The notes beneath the pieces are model-generated. The model was not told the DNA's origin and made no database searches. It saw nothing but the letters and a program-made list of their open reading frames with translations. From positions 62,001-126,000 of the forward strand of contig NZ_SRMQ01000006.1 in NCBI RefSeq assembly GCF_004768785.1: a DNA stretch of 64,000 nt, given 5' to 3'. Shown one piece after another: positions 1 to 8,100 of the stretch (its first letter is position 1; the number at the start of each line of letters is the position of its first letter). Both the position numbers and the translations under genes were made by a program. Origin of the DNA: Caproiciproducens galactitolivorans (lineage in GTDB: Bacteria; Bacillota; Clostridia; Oscillospirales; Acutalibacteraceae).

Positions 1-196
1 AGCGGCGCCGAACTACCGAAGCGGAAGCCCGAAAATTCTGCGCGCCCAATCGCTGGAACAGGCGGTGCGGCTTTGCCGCGAGGAAGCGGTTGCGGGGGAT
101 ATTGTGGCGCTTTCTCCGGCCTGCGCGAGCTTTGATATGTTTCCGAACTATGAAACCCGCGGCGAGGAATTCAAAAGACTGGTGAATCTTTTATAA
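1..196 (+). CDS. murD: UDP-N-acetylmuramoylalanine--D-glutamate ligase, C-terminal part
   Basis: The reading frame is open from base 2 to TAA at 194-196 and enters from outside the window, so only about 64 C-terminal residues are visible. They contain the block [20 protein letters not shown], which is the conserved C-terminal signature of MurD. MurD is the cytosolic ATP-dependent ligase that adds D-glutamate to UDP-MurNAc-L-Ala in peptidoglycan precursor synthesis. The 122 bases that follow hold no gene. The fragment is too short to judge the catalytic centre. Confidence 0.9.
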   Translation, partial: AAPNYRSGSPKILRAQSLEQAVRLCREEAVAGDIVALSPACASFDMFPNYETRGEEFKRLVNLL

Positions 197-318
197 ATAG
201 TTGGTAGGACGCGTATTCGGCGACGGGAAAACAAAGGTTTCCTCCGTTCCCGGGGGAGGCTTGGGATATTGCGTGCTATTTGATATAGATGAATTCAGCG
301 ATATAACGGAGTGAAAAT

Positions 319-1335
319 ATGGACGAACTTAAAGAACTGATTTTTCGGCTTTGTGAAGCGCCCGGAACACCCGGCGATGAAATCACAGCGGCTAAGGTTG
401 CCGCGAAGGAGCTTTCCAAATATACAAGGGCACATATGGACCGGATGGGTAGTGTTGTTGCAAGGTTTGGCAAGCAGGGGGCGAAAAAACATTTTCTGCT
501 TGATGCGCATATCGACCAGATTGGCTTAATTGTAACAAATATTGACGAGTACGGGTTTATCCGCGCGGACCGCTGCGGCGGCGTGGACCGCCGTGTGCTG
601 CCGGGAAGCCCGGTGACGATCTACGGTAGGGAAGTCCTCAGCGGTATCGTATGTTCCACGCCCCCGCACCTTTCCGACGGGAAAGAGGACAAAATCCTGA
701 CGGTTGATAAAATGGCAATCGACGCCGGTCTCTCGAAAGAGGAAGCCGACAGGCTGATTCGCCCGGGCGACCGGATTCTCCTGCATTCCGAGCCCAAAAG
801 CCTGCTGGGGACACGCATTACCGCCGCTGGGTTGGACGACCGTGTCGGCGTTGCCGCGATTATCCGCTGCGTGCAGCTTTTGCAGGACGAAGACCTGAAA
901 TGCGAGATAACGGTCCTTTTAAGTAGCCGGGAAGAAGTGGGCGGCCAGGGTGCTGTTACCGGCGCTTTCGCCATCAATCCGACCCACGCGCTGATTGTGG
1001 ACGTCAGTTTTGCTCAACAGCCGGGCATACCTCCGGAAAAATGCGGAAAGCTGGGCGGGGGGCCGATGATCGGCATTGCGCCGCCGCTGAACCGGAGTAT
1101 GGCGGAACATCTGATGGAAACAGCGAAAAAATGCAATATCCCCTACACGCTGGATGTGATGGGCGGTTCAACGGGAACCAATTCCGACGAAATCGCCATG
1201 ACGCGCAAGGGCGTGCAGTCCCAGTTGATTTCCATTCCCCTGCGCTATATGCACACACCGGTCGAGGTCATTGACCTTGAGGATGTGGAGCATACCGCCC
1301 GCCTGATGGCGGAGTACATAAAGGAGGTGGAATGA
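319..1335 (+). CDS. M42 family metallopeptidase (glutamyl aminopeptidase/endoglucanase type), first copy
   Basis: 338 aa, usual length for M42 (TET-type) aminopeptidases, cytosolic enzymes that form large oligomers and trim N-terminal residues from peptides. The expected two-metal ligands are visible: His64 and Asp66 in DAHIDQIG, Asp174 in LDDRVG, the Glu205-Glu206 pair in SSREEVGGQ, Asp228 in IVDVS and His312 in RYMHTPVE. There is no signal peptide. The start ATG follows AACGGAG at 8-base spacing. The stop overlaps the start of a second M42 gene, so the pair is translationally coupled and may form a hetero-oligomer. Substrate preference cannot be read from sequence. Confidence 0.93.
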   Translation: MDELKELIFRLCEAPGTPGDEITAAKVAAKELSKYTRAHMDRMGSVVARFGKQGAKKHFLLDAHIDQIGLIVTNIDEYGFIRADRCGGVDRRVLPGSPVTIYGREVLSGIVCSTPPHLSDGKEDKILTVDKMAIDAGLSKEEADRLIRPGDRILLHSEPKSLLGTRITAAGLDDRVGVAAIIRCVQLLQDEDLKCEITVLLSSREEVGGQGAVTGAFAINPTHALIVDVSFAQQPGIPPEKCGKLGGGPMIGIAPPLNRSMAEHLMETAKKCNIPYTLDVMGGSTGTNSDEIAMTRKGVQSQLISIPLRYMHTPVEVIDLEDVEHTARLMAEYIKEVE

Positions 1336-2369
1336 TGACGGGGTTGAAGCTTTTAAAGCGCCTTTGCACCGCGCGCGGAATTTCCGGCTTTGAGGACGAA
1401 GTGCGGGATATTATTTTGAAGGAAATCGAGCCGTATGCCACCAGCATCGAGATTACGCCCCTCGGAAGCATCATTGCCTTCAAAAAGGGAGCGAATCCCC
1501 CGAGAACCAAGCTGATGCTGAACGCCCATATGGACGAAGTCGGCATGATCGTTACGTATATTACCGACGAGGGGCTTTTGAAATTTTCCAACGTGGGCGG
1601 AATCGACCGTCACGTGCTCTGCGGAAAGCCGGTAACGGTGGGCAATCGCATCCCCGGCGTGATCGGTGCGAAGCCGATTCATCTGCTGGAAGAAGAGGAA
1701 AAGGAAAAAGCAGTTCCGGTAAAGGATTTGTACATTGATATCGGGGCAAAGGACCGGGAGGAAGCGGAACAGTACGTACTGCCCGGCGATGCCGTTACCT
1801 TCAATTCCATTTTCGATACCTCGCACGGAATGGTGAAAAGCCGTGCGCTGGATGACCGCGCGGGCTGTGCGGTTTTAATCGACATGCTGAAAAACAATCT
1901 GGAATACGATATGTATTTTGTTTTTGCCGTGCAGGAGGAAACCGGCTTGAACGGCTCGCGCACTGCGGCGTTCGCAGTGGAGCCGGACGCGGCCATTGTT
2001 TTGGAAAGCACTACTGCCGCAGATGTCGCGGGCGTTGACCGTGAAAACCAGGTTTGCAATGTGGGTGGCGGCCCAGTAATATCCTTTATGGACAGGCATA
2101 CGATTTATGACCGGGAATATTACCGGATGGCGTTTCGCGCGGCGAAAAAAGCGGGTGTGAAGTGCCAGGCGAAGCGTGCGGTCGCCGGCGGCAACGACGC
2201 GGGTGCCATTCATGTTTCCCGCAGCGGGGTGAGGACTGTTGCGGTTTCCCTGCCTTGCCGGTATTTACATTCCGCGGTGGGAATGATTGCGCTGGAAGAT
2301 TACCAGAGTATGCAGAAATTGGTCTTTGAACTGGCGGAAATGATTGCGGGCGGCGGTTCCAATGATTAA
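1332..2369 (+). CDS. M42 family metallopeptidase, second copy
   Basis: 345 aa paralogue of the gene just upstream. ATG at 1332 overlaps the preceding stop; ATG at 1335 is in frame, and the AAGGAGG site fits either. Metal ligands are present: His66 and Asp68 in NAHMDEVG, Asp175 in LDDRAG, Glu202-Glu203 in QEETG and His313 in RYLHSAVG. The position that is Asp in the first copy (IVDVS) is Glu here (IVLEST, residue 225), a conservative change at an expected metal-contact position that could alter metal or substrate use. It is followed by an overlapping acetyltransferase gene, so all three are probably one operon. Confidence 0.92.
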   Translation: MMTGLKLLKRLCTARGISGFEDEVRDIILKEIEPYATSIEITPLGSIIAFKKGANPPRTKLMLNAHMDEVGMIVTYITDEGLLKFSNVGGIDRHVLCGKPVTVGNRIPGVIGAKPIHLLEEEEKEKAVPVKDLYIDIGAKDREEAEQYVLPGDAVTFNSIFDTSHGMVKSRALDDRAGCAVLIDMLKNNLEYDMYFVFAVQEETGLNGSRTAAFAVEPDAAIVLESTTAADVAGVDRENQVCNVGGGPVISFMDRHTIYDREYYRMAFRAAKKAGVKCQAKRAVAGGNDAGAIHVSRSGVRTVAVSLPCRYLHSAVGMIALEDYQSMQKLVFELAEMIAGGGSND

Positions 2370-3096
2370 ACTGACGGAACATATGCAGTCGCTGCTGCCC
2401 TTTCACAAAACCGTGTTTGGCTGCCGTATTCTTGCTACCGCCCAGGCTTACGGCCTGAGCGAGCCGTTCGCGCGGTTCTGGATGCAGGATGAGGACAGGG
2501 CGGCAATCTGTATGCTGGACGATACCGTCATTCTGGATGTCGGCGCACACGCCGATTATGATGAGCTGAAAGAATTCATCCGTATGACGGGCGCACAGCG
2601 CTTGCTTTGCGATGCAGAATCCGCGCAGAAGCTGGGGCACCCGGTTGTTCGCCGCGGAAAGGTGATGGTGTATCAGGGCAATTCGCCGTCGCGTTTGGGG
2701 GATTTCGAACGAAATCCCGGTATACGGGAGCTTTATGCGTTGATTTCCGAATGTGCGACGGAAACCTTTGAGCCGCCGGAGTTCGAATCGTTTTATATGG
2801 ATTTGTCCCACCGTATCCGCCACGACGCGGCGGCCGCGGTCGGCATGCGATTCCAGGGGGAATTGGTTTCCTGTGCCATCTGCTCCGCAAAAACGCAGGA
2901 TGCGGCGGTGCTTTCCGCCGTATGCGTTCATCCCGAGCACCGGCGCAGGGGCTATGGCCACGGCGCGCTTTCCGCCATGGTGTATCTGATGCGAGGGAAA
3001 AAAGTATACATACTGCGTGCCGAGAAGGAAAATGAGGCATTTTACCGTTCCTTCGGTTTTGCAGATTGTGGTGAATTTGTGGAATCGTCCATATAA
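2362..3096 (+). CDS. GNAT family N-acetyltransferase
   Basis: About 244 aa. The N-terminal half (residues 1-140) is not a recognisable domain; the C-terminal half is a GNAT fold with the acetyl-CoA pyrophosphate-binding segment HPEHRRRGYGHGALS (motif A) and a final ENEAFYRSFGF segment typical of the last GNAT strand-helix. ATG at 2362 was chosen because it overlaps the stop of the upstream M42 gene; an in-frame TTG at 2344 would add six residues. The acceptor substrate is unknown. Position as the third gene of the aminopeptidase operon suggests a link to peptide or amino acid handling, but that is inference. Confidence 0.85.
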   Translation: MIKLTEHMQSLLPFHKTVFGCRILATAQAYGLSEPFARFWMQDEDRAAICMLDDTVILDVGAHADYDELKEFIRMTGAQRLLCDAESAQKLGHPVVRRGKVMVYQGNSPSRLGDFERNPGIRELYALISECATETFEPPEFESFYMDLSHRIRHDAAAAVGMRFQGELVSCAICSAKTQDAAVLSAVCVHPEHRRRGYGHGALSAMVYLMRGKKVYILRAEKENEAFYRSFGFADCGEFVESSI

Positions 3097-3097
3097 G

Positions 3098-3257
3098 GTG
3101 TCCGATAGGGAAAGAGAAACTCTTTAAAGTCATCTATTCACAGGGCACCGAAATAGCGCGGATGTTGGTAGACACGGAAACCGGCGTCCACTATCTTCAG
3201 ACCTTGTACGGCAGCGGCGGCAAGCCGGGGATCCGGCCGGTTTCGAAAAACGAATAA
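3098..3257 (+). pseudogene. Broken small gene, DUF6440-like
   Basis: A frame running to TAA at 3255-3257 encodes KLFKVIYSQGTEIARMLVD followed by TETGVHYLQ and a Gly-rich tail. This layout recalls the short DUF6440 family as I remember it: a two-strand start, then VD.ETGV.YL, then a Gly-rich end. The good frame has no ATG, GTG or TTG near its beginning. A GTG at 3098 in another frame reads VSDRERETL and stops. Removing one A from the run at 3111-3113 would join the two into a normal 52-53 aa protein. It is therefore either a recent frameshift or a base-calling error. It sits between the acetyltransferase and the PLP enzyme. The family match is from memory. Confidence 0.5.
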
Positions 3258-3269
3258 TTGGGGAATATA

Positions 3270-4541
3270 ATGATCTATCCATACTTTAAAATTGATAAGA
3301 AAATACAGGAAGCTGCACAGGAAGCGGCGCGGAAAATCGCGCCCGTACTGGAGCGTATCGAAGAGATTACCGACTATAATCAGCAGAAAATGATGGCGGC
3401 GTTCAACGCGGCGGGCGTCAGCGAAAGCCATTTCGCGGCCTCTACCGGCTACGGCTACGGCGACCGCGGCCGCGACGCGCTGGATCAGGTTTATGCCACC
3501 GCGTTTGGAGCGGAAGACGCGCTGGTGCGCCATAATTTCGTCAGCGGCACTCACGCGCTTACAGTTGCGCTGTTTGGCGTTCTGCGCCCGGGCGACACTA
3601 TGCTCAGCGTTACCGGGATTCCGTATGATACCCTTGGCGGCGTTATCGGCATCACCGGCGACGGAAACGGTTCTTTGAAGGAGTTTGGCGTCCGCTACGA
3701 GCAGGTGGAGCTGAAGGCCGACGGAACGCCGGATTATGAGGAAATTGAAAAACGGGTAAATCCGGGAATTAGGATGGTCTATATCCAGCGTTCGCGCGGA
3801 TACAGCCTGCGTCCTTCCCTTTTTGTGGAGGATATTGAAAGAATCGCGAAGATTGCAAAAAAGAAAGCGCCGGGCTGTATCGTTATGGTGGACAACTGTT
3901 ACGGCGAATTTGTCCAGACCGTCGAGCCGGTCGGGCGGGGAGCCGACCTGATGGCCGGTTCGCTGATTAAAAACCCGGGCGGCGGCGTTGCGCCCACCGG
4001 GGGCTATATCGCGGGAAGGAAGGATCTGGTGGAAAGCTGCTCCTACCGCCTGACTACGCCTGGGACGGGCCGAGAAATCGGCGCGACGCTGGGGAATAAC
4101 CGCGAGCTGTTCATGGGTGCCTTTCATGCTCCGCATGTAACCGGCGAAGCGCTGAAAACCGCTTCGTTTACAGCGGCGCTGTTCAGCCTGTTCGGTTATG
4201 AGGTAACGCCGAAATACGACGAGCCGCGCGCGGATATTATTCAGGCCGTCCTGCTTCGCAGGGAGGAAGCGCTCATTGCCTTCTGCAAGGGCGTGCAGAA
4301 GGGCGCGCCGGTGGATTCCTTTGTTACGCCGGAGCCATGGGACATGCCCGGTTACGATTGTAAGGTGATTATGGCGGCGGGCGCGTTCACGCTCGGCGCT
4401 TCCATTGAGCTTTCCGCGGATGCTCCGCTGAGGGAGCCCTACGCTGCCTGGATGCAGGGCGGGCTGAACTACCACAGCGGTCGCCTCGGGGCCATGCTTG
4501 CCGCACAGTCCATGTTGGAACAGGGAATTTTAGGAAAATAA
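3270..4541 (+). CDS. PLP-dependent Met-gamma-lyase/aluminium-resistance family protein
   Basis: 423 aa from the ATG at 3270 (an in-frame TTG at 3258 is less likely). The whole protein matches the fold-type I PLP family annotated as cystathionine beta-lyase family protein involved in aluminium resistance. Visible hallmarks are the Gly-rich YGYGDRGRDALD, the VSGTHA cofactor-phosphate loop near residue 92, Asp208 in MVDNCYGEF (pyridine-nitrogen contact) and the likely Schiff-base Lys234 in GSLIKNPGGG. The family is common in Firmicutes, but its physiological substrate is not well established. The gene appears monocistronic and ends just before the tRNA-Leu promoter. Confidence 0.9.
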   Translation: MIYPYFKIDKKIQEAAQEAARKIAPVLERIEEITDYNQQKMMAAFNAAGVSESHFAASTGYGYGDRGRDALDQVYATAFGAEDALVRHNFVSGTHALTVALFGVLRPGDTMLSVTGIPYDTLGGVIGITGDGNGSLKEFGVRYEQVELKADGTPDYEEIEKRVNPGIRMVYIQRSRGYSLRPSLFVEDIERIAKIAKKKAPGCIVMVDNCYGEFVQTVEPVGRGADLMAGSLIKNPGGGVAPTGGYIAGRKDLVESCSYRLTTPGTGREIGATLGNNRELFMGAFHAPHVTGEALKTASFTAALFSLFGYEVTPKYDEPRADIIQAVLLRREEALIAFCKGVQKGAPVDSFVTPEPWDMPGYDCKVIMAAGAFTLGASIELSADAPLREPYAAWMQGGLNYHSGRLGAMLAAQSMLEQGILGK

Positions 4542-4548
4542 GAAATAC

Positions 4549-4577
4549 TTGCATTAAAGCTATTGTTACGGTATAAT
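4549..4577 (+). promoter_or_regulatory. Sigma-A type promoter of tRNA-Leu
   Basis: TTGCAT at 4549-4554 and TATAAT at 4572-4577 with a 17-base spacer, starting just inside the end of the upstream gene and 11 bases before the mature tRNA. Confidence 0.8.
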
Positions 4578-4588
4578 AGCTTGTGCAC

Positions 4589-4672
4589 GCGGGTGTGGTG
4601 GAATTGGCAGACACGCAAGATTTAGGTTCTTGTGGCAAAACCGTGCAGGTTCAAGTCCTGTCACCCGCACCA
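4589..4672 (+). tRNA. tRNA-Leu (anticodon UAG), CCA encoded
   Basis: The acceptor stem GCGGGTG pairs with CACCCGC at 4662-4668, followed by A and an encoded CCA at 4670-4672. The anticodon stem CAAGA/TCTTG encloses the loop TTTAGGT, giving anticodon TAG, which reads CUN leucine codons. A long variable arm follows, as expected for a class II tRNA, and then the T loop GTTCAAGTC. It has its own promoter and terminator. Its 3' end is repeated 19 kb downstream, which marks it as the likely integration site of the following island. Confidence 0.96.
4648..4669 (+). repeat. Left copy of tRNA-Leu 3'-end direct repeat (candidate att site)
   Basis: GGTTCAAGTCC, then TGTC, then ACCCGCA, inside the tRNA-Leu gene. 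A copy at 23897-23918 in the same orientation differs at 2 of 22 positions (T/A and C/T). Integration of tyrosine-recombinase elements at tRNA 3' ends leaves this pattern. It could instead be a chance tRNA relic, but the two copies bracket the AT-richer block precisely. Confidence 0.6.
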
Positions 4673-4680
4673 TTGGAAAA

Positions 4681-4715
4681 AGCAGTTCAACCTTGGCGGT
4701 TGGGCTGCTTTTTTA
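4681..4715 (+). terminator. Terminator of tRNA-Leu
   Basis: AGCAGTTCAACC (4681-4692) pairs with GGTTGGGCTGCT (4698-4709) through 12 pairs including two G-U, followed by a run of T. Confidence 0.85.
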
Positions 4716-4724
4716 TTACGCGAG

Positions 4725-4741
4725 ACGGGATTTGAACCCGT
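4725..4741 (-). other. Isolated tRNA T-arm sequence on the minus strand
   Basis: Read on the minus strand, ACGGGTTCAAATCCCGT is a perfect T arm (5-bp stem, TTCAAAT loop) followed by CTCGCG, which looks like a 3' acceptor half. No matching 5' acceptor, D arm or anticodon arm was found beside it, so it is a fragment, not a tRNA gene. It lies just inside the left edge of the island and may be a relic of an earlier tRNA-targeted integration. Confidence 0.45.
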
Positions 4742-4823
4742 TAACATCCTGTTATTACCCGTATAGGCGGCGAGATGCCGCGAACAAGCCCCGCTTATTA
4801 GCCTTTTTGACAATATCTGTGCA

Positions 4824-5057
4824 ATGAGCGAAGCGGGTTTTACAAGTGATTATCGGAAATGGGCAAAAGGAAAGGGATACCATCCCAGTAAGGCAGAAGC
4901 GGCTGCAATTTACGCTCTTGCCAAGGACGGTGTCCCTACGCTGGCCTTCCAATACCCCATCATCGGGGACATCTGCCGATTCCATAGCAGGAAAGCTCGG
5001 ATTGTTTTTGCGGGTATTGATGCTCTGCCTTACAATCTGGGCAATTTACCGGAGTGA
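4824..5057 (+). CDS. Hypothetical small protein at the left island edge
   Basis: 77 aa from ATG 4824 to TGA 5057. The protein is hydrophilic at the start (SDYRKWAKGKGYHPSKAEAA) and then mixed, with no signal peptide or membrane segment. I do not recognise it. No clear Shine-Dalgarno site precedes the ATG. It may be a truncated remnant of a gene carried by the integrated element. The rest of 4716-5114 contains only the tRNA T-arm fragment and nothing else recognised. Confidence 0.35.
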   Translation: MSEAGFTSDYRKWAKGKGYHPSKAEAAAIYALAKDGVPTLAFQYPIIGDICRFHSRKARIVFAGIDALPYNLGNLPE

Positions 5058-5114
5058 ACCGGCATATCCCGGATTTTTATATACGGGATGGGATTTAGTC
5101 GGTTACAAAATGTA

Positions 5115-8100
5115 TTATTGTTTATATAGCCTTACATCATCAATATGAACGATTGTCCCACCGGGCGAGTCACAGTAAAAACCAACATCTACATGTCCGT
5201 TGGTAACTTGCACATTTGATACAACAATTTTTTTCCATCCGCTTCCAGATGAAGGAAGATTCGTAAAAATATTGTTCCCTCCATAATTTGTTATTTCCAT
5301 ACGGCATATGGTAGGCGCAGTATTTATAACTTTTGCCCATGCTTCCACCGTATAGGTGCCGTTTGCTACGGATACATTTTGATGTATGCTTTGCTTAAAA
5401 TTGCTTCCGCTGTAAAAATATGCTCTCTTATCACCTTCATGCGGAGAAGCAGGTGGATTCGAATCTGAACCGGAGTTGATGCCATAAGCAACGGACTGTC
5501 CATCTGGATGCCATTCGGTCCATTTGCTACTGTAACCAGTCGGCCTTTCAAAATTACCATTATCCAATAAATTGATTGGCGCAGTAACTTCGGAAGATAA
5601 CGGAAGTGTTAGTTTATCCAGATTTACATTGCCGGAATTACCACTATCGAATTTTAGCTTAATAGTGTTTTTTCCAGAAATCAACGATAGTGTAACCTTG
5701 ACGTCCTGCCATAGATCCCAATTGCCCCCATTGCTCGGTAAATCGACTGCGGAAACAAAGTTGTCATTCACATATAAGCTTAGATTTTTTGCAGTTTGTG
5801 TGCCATTGCAGAAACGCAGAATGGCGTTATAGGTACCCGATTGCGGCAATACAGCGGTAAATTCCGCTGCGTCACCTACAGATGTTAAAGTATCCACGAA
5901 ACCTGTTCCACTGTAGAAATGATGATCATAATTGACTTTTGCCGAACCATAAAGCGCGGCAGACTCTGCTTCCATTTGAATATGAGTGGGATAAAATGGT
6001 ACTTTAATATAGTCTAGGCTGATATTTCCACTATCCCCGCCAGCATAATCATTCTCTATGGAAATGCTGTTGTTGCCTGCAGCAAGAGGGATTGAAACAT
6101 TAAAGTCTGACCAAGTATCCCAGTTTACAGTCGGAGGCAAAACCACTTTGCAGGCATATTTCCCATTTACATAAATCGACTTGCTTTTCGAAGAAGAATT
6201 TCCATTGGAATAGCGAAGTGAAACCTTGTAATCCCCGGGATTGGTTACTTTCGTGTAAAATGTAACGGCAGCTTGATCGGTTTCAAACCGATCCACAAAA
6301 CCTGTTCCGGAATACCCGCCATGATTATTATTTACAGAAGTTTTTGTCTCGGTTGAGTTCCCTGAAAGGGAAGCGTCTTCCGCCTCGTATTTTTGACTTG
6401 TGTCGGATACAGCTGCGATTCCGTTTAATACGATACTCTTTGCAACTTCTGAGCCGGCAGAAGTTTTTATATAGGTTACAGCGCCATAAACATCTTTTCC
6501 TACAGCATATGCGGGGCCATTTGTTGCCAAGAGTGTATTGTAGTCCGTACATTTCGGTAGAATGGTTTTGTTTTCCGTTACAGAAGATGCAGGTGTTCCA
6601 TGAACCGCTAAATAGTAGTATTGAACGCCATTGCTATATGTACCCGCTTTAGGTGAAATGTTTAGTGTCAAGTTTTCTGTTCCTTTTTGTGCAGAAACAG
6701 TTTGTCGGAAATAGCTGTTTCCTTCGTATTGATAAGTCTCCCCATCATCGTCATAATAATTAAAACTGGTCGTTTGGGTGGATGGGAAAATATCAAATTT
6801 GACTTTACGAATTGTTTTTTGACCAATATAATCGACGACATCCTGTGAAGGTATAATAGCACCTTCTTTAATAAACATCGGCAAATCTGTCCATGAATCG
6901 CTGTTGAGCATATACGGGATATACTGTCCACCGGTATAGGTTACGCCTCGATTATAATCAGTCCAAGTCCCTTTCGGAAGATAAATCCATTTACAGGCCT
7001 GGTTCCGTTCAGTGACGGGTGCTGTCAAGAGCCAGTCGCCTAACATCCATGCGTCAGAGTAATTTGCTACATTCGTATCAGCCGGGTAATCAAACAAAAG
7101 GGGGCGTACAATTCCTAAGCCCGTGTCATAAGCTTCTCTTTCATAAGAATAAAGATATGGCAATAATGAGTAGCGAAGGTGGATCGCGGCTTTTGTTACT
7201 GCTTCCGCTGTCTTGCCGAAATACCACGGCTGGCGTTGGTGATTGTATGTTCCGTGTACACGGAATTTAGGTGCTACAGAAGCAAGCTGAAGCCAACGAG
7301 TATAAAGTTCCGGGCTTGGGTTTTCGATCGTACCCGAATTTTGATTAAAACCACCGCCATCACAGCCCCACTTGGGCTGGCCATTGTTGATTGTTGACAG
7401 TAAACTTGCCTTTTGCTCATTCAGGCCTGCAGCCCAGTTCACACGTTCCCCTTTGTAAAACTGTGTGGCAACATCGCCCGACCAGAGGCTGGTGCTGTAA
7501 CGTTGTGTGCCCGGGTAGTAGTTTCTTGCGGTTTGCCAGACACGCATTTGGCCATTCGTAAATGATCTTTGCCCTTCATACATCCCCTGTGAAAGATGTA
7601 GGGTAGTAAAATTGCCAAACCAGTAGGACGCTGTGTTAGTCGACACTTTATCGGTTTCATCGTTCCACCAGCCAACAATTCCTTTGTTAAAAGCATCTAT
7701 GGAATGCTGCCAATACCATGCACGTTCATTTTGGTTATACGGATCAATGCTTTGGACGGTCACCGGATAAAAATAATCCGTATATTCATTGTGACCGGGG
7801 TAAAAATAGCCGCCGTTTTTCGCCGCTTTTCCTTGCGCTGTTTGCGTACCATCTGAAAGTTTTGTTACAATTCGTGGTTTTGTAATTCCAATTAATTTTA
7901 TGCCTTTGGAACGCATGGCATTTTTTAGCGATGTTGTGGAAGCGGAAGGGAAATTTGCCGTATTCCACGTAAATTCACCGTAATCGTCAGCGCCATACTT
8001 TTTCCAGTCATAGTCAAGGCCATACGAGTCCAAAGGAATATTCTTTGCCCGATAAGTGTCTACCATGTTATTCAGCTCAGTTTCATTTATACCCCATTCG

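Noticed and set aside
2086-2961. 291-codon minus-strand frame
   Set aside because: Antisense of the M42 and acetyltransferase genes; composition typical of a shadow frame.
3138-4475. 445-codon open frame on the minus strand
   Set aside because: It is the antisense of the PLP enzyme gene, whose motifs are clear; the antisense product has no recognisable domain or ribosome site.
4630-4827. 65-codon plus-strand frame containing RDLNP
   Set aside because: It starts inside tRNA-Leu and runs through the terminator; RDLNP is the usual translation of an antisense tRNA T arm.
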